Below, one piece after another: positions 59,774 through 64,000 of a stretch of 64,000 nucleotides of DNA. The DNA is taken from the NCBI GenBank assembly GCA_022841205.1, contig JALHCK010000008.1:62001-126000 (forward strand), in the 5' to 3' direction. Made by a program: the position numbers and the translations under genes. This DNA comes from Methanomicrobiales archaeon. Its GTDB lineage: Archaea; Halobacteriota; Methanomicrobia; Methanomicrobiales; Methanospirillaceae. Under the pieces are notes generated by a model that had not been told where the DNA came from, searched no databases, and was given only the letters and a program-made list of their open reading frames with translations. The first letter of the stretch is position 1. Each line of letters starts with the position of its first letter.

Positions 59774-61765
59774 ATGCGCGACAGCCCCGTCCTCGTGACC
59801 TGCGGCCTTCCCTATACCAACGGACCCTGCCACATCGGACACCTCCGGACCTATGTCCCGGCAGATTTCTATGTCCGCTATCTGCGGCGGAGCGGGGAGA
59901 AAGTGGTATTCATCTGTGGCTCTGATAACCACGGGACCCCCATCGTGGTGAATGCGGAAAGAGACGGCGTGACTCCGCGGGCCCTCTCGGAGCGATACCA
60001 TATCCATTTCGATCAGACCTTCAGGAGGATGGGCGTCCTCTTCGATCATTTCGGTATGACGGACAACCCGGTCAACCACCATCGGACACAGTCCCTGGTG
60101 AACCGGCTCATCGCAAACGGGCATGTGTACTCCAGGGTCATCCAACAGAGCTACTGCACGAAATGCGGGCGGTTTCTTCCCGACAGGTATGTGGAGGGGA
60201 TCTGCCCGCATTGTGGTTCGCCGGCAAGGGGGGACGAGTGCGACCAGGGGTGCGGCCGTCACCTTGAGCCTGGCGAGATCAAAGAACCGACCTGCATGGT
60301 CTGCGGGACGAAAGCCGGGTTCAGGGACCAGGAGCACTACTTCTTCCGGTTAAGCGAGTTCAAGGAGTTCCTGCTTGGCTACCTAGAGGGTCTGTCCGGA
60401 ACGCTGAATGCCAGGAATTATGCCATGGGGTGGGTGAAGGACGAGCTTCGTGACTGGTGCATCACGAGGACTCTGGACTGGGGTGTGAAGTTCCCGGGAC
60501 GCGACGACCTCGTGGTATATGTCTGGGTTGATGCGCCGATTGGCTACATATCGTTTACCGAGGAATGGGCTGACGAGACCGGAGTCTCCTGGAAGGACTA
60601 CTGGTGCAGAGAGCCGACCGCGATCACCCACTTCATCGGTGGGGACATCATCTACCATCACTGTATATTCTGGCCGGCATTGCTCAAAGGAGCAGGATAC
60701 GGAACCCCCCATGCAGTGGTTGCGAGCGGGATGCTCAAGGTCGATGGGCACAAGTTCTCGAAATCACGAGGCTATGTTGTCTGGACCAACGATGATTACC
60801 TTGACAAGGGGCTCCCGGCCGATTACCTCCGCTATTACCTGCTCTCCTACACTAACCATACCAAGGAGCTCAACTTCTCCTGGAAGGTCTTCCAGGAACG
60901 GGTGAACAACGAGCTTGTGAATACGCTGGGCAATTTCGTATACCGCACTCTCTATTTTGCCCACAAAGAATTCGGCGGGGTCCCGGACGTTCCGGTACGT
61001 AAGGAAATCGTCGCCGAGATTGACCGTTCTCTCGCTGCAATCGATCGTTCGATGCAGGAGTACGAGTTCAAGACTGCCATTGACAGCATGATGGGACTTG
61101 CCGCGTACGGTAACAACTACATCCAGGCCAGCGCTCCCTGGAAGTTGATCAAGACCGATCGGGATGCAGCGGCCCGGGTCATCAAGGACTGCCTGATCCT
61201 GGTGCAGGCTCTCGCGTTGATCTTCGAGCCGGTCATACCGGAGGCGGCTCAGGAGATCTGGCAGATGCTGGGGAATGCTGACCGGATTGAAGATCACCAG
61301 ATCAGCGGAGCAACCGGGGATGTGCCTCCCGGGCCGTTGCCGCCGCCAAGGCCGGTCTTTTCCAAGCTCGAAGATGCCTTCATCGCGGAGATGGACGAAC
61401 TGCTGGCAAAAAGGGTTAAAGAAGCAGGAAAGAAGGCGACGAAAATGAAAACCATACCCTTCGAAGAGTTCTGCAAGCTCGATATCAGGACCGGAAAAGT
61501 CATATCGGCAGAAAAAGTACCGAAATCGAACAAGTTGCTCAAGTTGAGGGTAGACATCGGTGATGAAATCCGCCAGATCGTGGCAGGGATGGCTGAGTTC
61601 ACTACACCGGAAGAAATAACCGGGAAGCCGGTTGTGGTAGTGGCGAACCTCCAGCCAGCAAAAATCTTTGGTATCGAGAGTAATGGCATGATCCTTGCAG
61701 CAGGTGAACAGGCATCACTGCTCATGCCGGAAAAAGAAGTCCCGCCGGGAACAAAGATCCGGTGA
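59774..61765 (+). CDS. metG: Methionyl-tRNA synthetase with C-terminal tRNA-binding domain
   Basis: 663 residues from ATG 59774; GTG 59771 is an alternative. HIGH motif CHIGHLRTYVPAD (about 17-29), double zinc knuckle CTKCGRFLP to CPHCGS and CMVCG, and KMSKS as HKFSKSRGYV. The last ~110 residues are a Trbp111/EMAP domain (CKLDIRTGKVISAEKVPKSN; VVANLQPAKIFGIESNGM) that binds tRNA and dimerises. A perfect 8-bp hairpin follows the stop. Confidence 0.96.
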   Translation: MRDSPVLVTCGLPYTNGPCHIGHLRTYVPADFYVRYLRRSGEKVVFICGSDNHGTPIVVNAERDGVTPRALSERYHIHFDQTFRRMGVLFDHFGMTDNPVNHHRTQSLVNRLIANGHVYSRVIQQSYCTKCGRFLPDRYVEGICPHCGSPARGDECDQGCGRHLEPGEIKEPTCMVCGTKAGFRDQEHYFFRLSEFKEFLLGYLEGLSGTLNARNYAMGWVKDELRDWCITRTLDWGVKFPGRDDLVVYVWVDAPIGYISFTEEWADETGVSWKDYWCREPTAITHFIGGDIIYHHCIFWPALLKGAGYGTPHAVVASGMLKVDGHKFSKSRGYVVWTNDDYLDKGLPADYLRYYLLSYTNHTKELNFSWKVFQERVNNELVNTLGNFVYRTLYFAHKEFGGVPDVPVRKEIVAEIDRSLAAIDRSMQEYEFKTAIDSMMGLAAYGNNYIQASAPWKLIKTDRDAAARVIKDCLILVQALALIFEPVIPEAAQEIWQMLGNADRIEDHQISGATGDVPPGPLPPPRPVFSKLEDAFIAEMDELLAKRVKEAGKKATKMKTIPFEEFCKLDIRTGKVISAEKVPKSNKLLKLRVDIGDEIRQIVAGMAEFTTPEEITGKPVVVVANLQPAKIFGIESNGMILAAGEQASLLMPEKEVPPGTKIR

Positions 61766-61766
61766 A

Positions 61767-61786
61767 TTGCCCGGCTATCCGGGCAA
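61767..61786. terminator. Hairpin after metG
   Basis: TTGCCCGG and CCGGGCAA form a perfect 8-bp stem around CTAT, starting 1 nt after the metG stop. There is no T-run, so it may be a processing or stabilising hairpin instead; it also borders the transposase remnant. Confidence 0.45.
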
Positions 61787-61791
61787 ACTTG

Positions 61792-62142
61792 GCGAAGGAT
61801 CGGAGATCATTGAAAATTGCTCCTGAAAAGTATCTTTGATTGGGTAAGAGATACACATTACATTTCTCACAATCCCCCGGAAATGCTCGGCAGTGTACCT
61901 AAAGAGCTGTCAATTCCGCCCGAGTATCCTGACACCTATCACTTCAGATCCTGATAAATACCTCTGACCTGTGACCCACTCCTCGTTGATATCCATGAGG
62001 ATGGTTCCGGCAATACGAAGCAGCGAAGGATCGGAGATATTACAGGAACATTACTCCTGGTAGATTGGGCAGAATATTCAAGAGATACACAGTACATTTC
62101 TTCCAATCTCCTTGAAATGTTCATTCTACAGCAGAAGTGCTG
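61792..62142 (-). mobile_element. Two decayed copies of an IS256-type transposase C-terminus
   Basis: Two ~120-bp imperfect direct repeats lie at 61792-61910 and 62023-62142; both hold GCGAAGGATCGGAGAT and AGAGATACACA-TACATTTCT. Read on the minus strand, the DNA between and within them encodes DPSLLRIAGTILMDINEEW then VTGQRYLSGSEVIGV, stop at 61910-61912. This is the C-terminal pattern of IS256/mutator-type transposases (SxLRLVGxxLxEQxEEWxTGRRYL). The inner copy gives HFRGIVRNVMCISYPI. Stops and frame changes show both are dead. No terminal repeats are seen. Confidence 0.65.
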
Positions 62143-62264
62143 TTTATTGACGGGTGATTGATCCTTTTTGGTATTCACAGGAGTGTCGAACAAAGGTGTG
62201 TAATTTCGTGAAGATTACAATGAAATCTGTTATATTCCGATCCAAAGAAAGGATATTCATTGGG

Positions 62265-62696
62265 TTATCGTAAGAATTTACTTATGGCCATATCTTTAGA
62301 TTTGAATGTCGTGCTAACCGATATCTTGTCATATTCCTCCATTAACATGTCCTTTTCCGGGAAGATGACATTCGTATTCGAATAGCTGAATGAAGAAGTC
62401 GTGGAGTACCCGCCACATGAGGTGCATGACGAGCTTCCGCTCTGGGTTTCGATGACCCACTCCCAGTAAGACACAGGGGTGTTCTTCCAAATCGATCTAT
62501 TCAGGGCGTCATCCAGGAAGGGACAGGAACAGTATACCGGGAACATGTAATAAGGGTCTACCGGGTAGTAGTAATACGGGTAATCCCGATAATTGGGGCA
62601 GCATGGAGGGTAGTACACCGCATTTACAGCGGGAATCGCTACCCCGAGAAGCGCTACAATAATGATTATCTGCATCGCCCTTCGTACACGGTGCAT
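62265..62696 (-). CDS. Secreted Tyr/Cys-rich protein, unknown
   Basis: 143 residues. A signal peptide (MQIIIIVALLGVAIPAVNA, cleavage likely after ANA at about residue 26) is followed by an aromatic, Cys-rich stretch (VYYPPCCPNYRDYPYYYYP; VYCSCP). Then come a Ser/Cys segment (SGSSSCTSCGGYSTTSSF) and a polar C-terminus. There is no recognised family. It lies between transposase remnants and a decayed surface-protein gene. It may be a cell-surface or extracellular protein. Confidence 0.6.
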   Translation of the reverse strand: MHRVRRAMQIIIIVALLGVAIPAVNAVYYPPCCPNYRDYPYYYYPVDPYYMFPVYCSCPFLDDALNRSIWKNTPVSYWEWVIETQSGSSSCTSCGGYSTTSSFSYSNTNVIFPEKDMLMEEYDKISVSTTFKSKDMAISKFLR

Positions 62697-62953
62697 AGAG
62701 TCATCCTCGATTCATTGTATGTTGCATTACTAAAAGAGGTTTCCCCATATACTCGCTGAAAAAGTCAGATCTCCCCGATTAGCAATACTTGTTCAGTGAA
62801 CCAATAGCCCGTAGTTGTATCCAATGAGGCGTTCCCGAACATAATCCCGCACCCGACCTCCGGAAATTTCATTAAAGCTATAACACGTGAAACAGGGTAT
62901 TTTGAAATCTTCGATAAGATGATTAAAAAAAGAAACCGGGGAGGGAGAAGACC

Positions 62954-64000
62954 TTACGTTACCCGGATAGTTGTTGTTGTAGTCTTCCAAGTTGTGGAAA
63001 GTTTTCCGCTACAGTCGAGCCACTGTATGCCCAGTTGTACTTTATAGGAACCTGATTTCGCGTAATTGTGAAGTGGATTCTGCTCATTTGATTGCGCCCC
63101 ATCACCGAATGTCCACTTCCATCTTACTGCCATTGGCCCAGTGCTTGTATCTGTAAACTGGACAGGAATTACCCCATTGACTTTTGGCAGTGCATTGTAG
63201 GTATATTTTGGATACGGTGAACAGGAGCAACAAACATTTGGAGAGGGCTTATTGGTAAAGTCCTGGTTTGTGACATCCTCACATTCTGCTGTTACCAACC
63301 CTGGTGCGGAGACCTGCTGCCAGTTCGGTTTCAACAGCTCTGTCAGGGTGTACTGCCCGGGGGCGAGTCCGCAGAACTCATATTTCCCATCCAGACCCGT
63401 TTTTGTGCTGACAGTGTAAGATCCATTGGTCAGGGTAATGATCCATTCGGAAAGCGCGATACCGGTGCTCGTGCGCTTGTACCCGCTGATGCACAATAAC
63501 TCTGCGTTCTGGAAGTCAACGGTCGCATTGCTATCGGTGATGGTCACGCTCACGCACTGCGGGGTCAGGTTCGTCCACCCCGCCCGGGACTCTTCTCGTA
63601 ATTGCCATACTCATCCGTGGTATCGTTGCCAACCACCCCAGCCTGGTCACTTACAGTTACCATCCACCCTTCAATCGGTTCGCCAATGCAGTTCGTTTTG
63701 GTCCCGTTGAGGCAGTAGGTCAGCAGTTCGTTCTCGAAATTGTTGCCCTCAGAGCTGTTGCATCCCAGGGTTACCGGCAGGCAGAGCGGGGTCACGTTCC
63801 GGTAGCCGGGTCTGACTGTCTCGCAGACTTCATACATGCCTGGTGACAGGCCGCAGAACGTGTAGGCACCGGTCGCGTCTGTCGTGGTGGTCAGTGTCGC
63901 GCCAGTACCGTCTTTCAGCGTGATAGTCCACCCACCCAGTTCCGCTCCTTCACAACCGATGATCTTCGTCCCGTTGATGCACAGTAACTCTTAGATTGGC
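62954..64000 (-). pseudogene. Frameshifted surface protein with SdrD-B-like repeats and a PKD domain
   Basis: Read on the minus strand, it encodes SdrD-B/Cna-B-like repeats: GTKIIGCEGAELGGWTITLK then AYTFCGLSPGMYEVCE; GTKTNCIGEPIEGWMVTV; and ISGYKRTSTGIALSEWIITL with YEFCGLAPGQYTLTELLKPN. A C-terminal PKD domain follows (WKWTFGDGAQSNEQNPLHNY). The frame breaks near 63581-63600: a deletion joins GNYE to the next repeat's SRAGWTNLTPQC out of frame. A TAA at 63991-63993 breaks it again near the window edge. So it is a decayed adhesin or S-layer-type protein, unless the assembly is at fault here. Confidence 0.75.

Noticed and set aside
59731..60337. N-terminal extension of the 58940-59740 gene across metG
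   Set aside because: It is antisense to the metG HIGH region; the real start must lie near 59740.
62793..62990. 65-codon minus-strand frame
   Set aside because: It overlaps the end of the PKD-encoding pseudogene and has no ribosome binding site or family.
1..64000. CRISPR array, rRNA genes, replication origin or riboswitch
   Set aside because: No regularly spaced repeats, rRNA-like stretches, cdc6/orc gene with origin boxes, or known riboswitch cores were seen, although the ArvABC set is linked to an origin in some haloarchaea.

Overview
The window comes from a methanogenic archaeon, most likely of the order Methanomicrobiales (Methanoregulaceae-like; this placement is inference from gene content, not a search). 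The archaeal signs are a split RNA polymerase operon (rpoH, rpoB'', rpoB', rpoA', rpoA''), topoisomerase VI, aIF1, archaeal NusA and L30e, NadM, a PINc-KH ATPase, class II ribonucleotide reductase, and TATA boxes with GGTGA-type ribosome binding sites. The methanogen signs are a methanopterin-pathway enzyme (RFAP synthase), DUF473 and V4R proteins. The DNA is moderately GC-rich and gene-dense, with many ATGA start/stop overlaps.

Layout. 1-2971 (-): four tandem CBS-domain genes. 3192-4572 (+): a small GTPase, a DUF2073 protein and a zinc-ribbon protein matching the ArvABC/OapABC set tied to archaeal vesicle formation. 4607-8590: aIF1, class II RNR, cobyric acid synthase and a ribbon-helix-helix protein. 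8598-11541 (-): LarB, NadM, a coiled-coil protein and a small Cys protein. 11720-16165 (+): a membrane protein, HisS, Top6B and Top6A. 16243-25495: a secretion/type IV pilus-like ATPase and two membrane platform proteins in one operon with two roadblock/LC7-like proteins. A divergent arm carries a DUF2226-like protein, a membrane-tethered roadblock-like protein, MinD and a 46-aa membrane peptide. A V4R protein, an unknown protein and then a prepilin-type peptidase (25641) follow. 26431-33045: HisI, PINc-ATPase, LeuS, DUF5611, PAC2 and DUF473.

33131-41950: tRNA-Arg, then (-) the RNA polymerase operon led by tRNA-Lys and closed by L30e and NusA. 42127-45707: a PD-(D/E)XK-like unknown, glutamate dehydrogenase and a membrane protein. 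45886-50097 (-): YHS protein, copper ATPase and an anion permease. 50114-53193 (-): riboflavin/F420 reductase ArfC, a LysE exporter and a chorismate-lyase-like/RFAP-synthase fusion. 53237-57575: a polar amino-acid ABC transporter, with its binding protein on the other strand, and a DMT transporter with a His-rich tail. 57809-61765: tRNA-Phe, DHH phosphoesterase, an unknown Cys protein and MetG.

The right end (61766-64000) is accessory: two decayed copies of an IS256-type transposase C-terminus, a Tyr/Cys-rich secreted protein, and a frameshifted SdrD-B/PKD surface protein running off the edge. No CRISPR array, rRNA or intact insertion sequence was seen.

The points most worth checking are: leuS has no in-frame ATG, GTG or TTG at its N-terminus and seems to start at AUU; a 15-base box is shared by the CBS and minD promoters; roadblock proteins sit inside a pilus-type secretion operon; and two methanopterin-pathway enzymes are fused.
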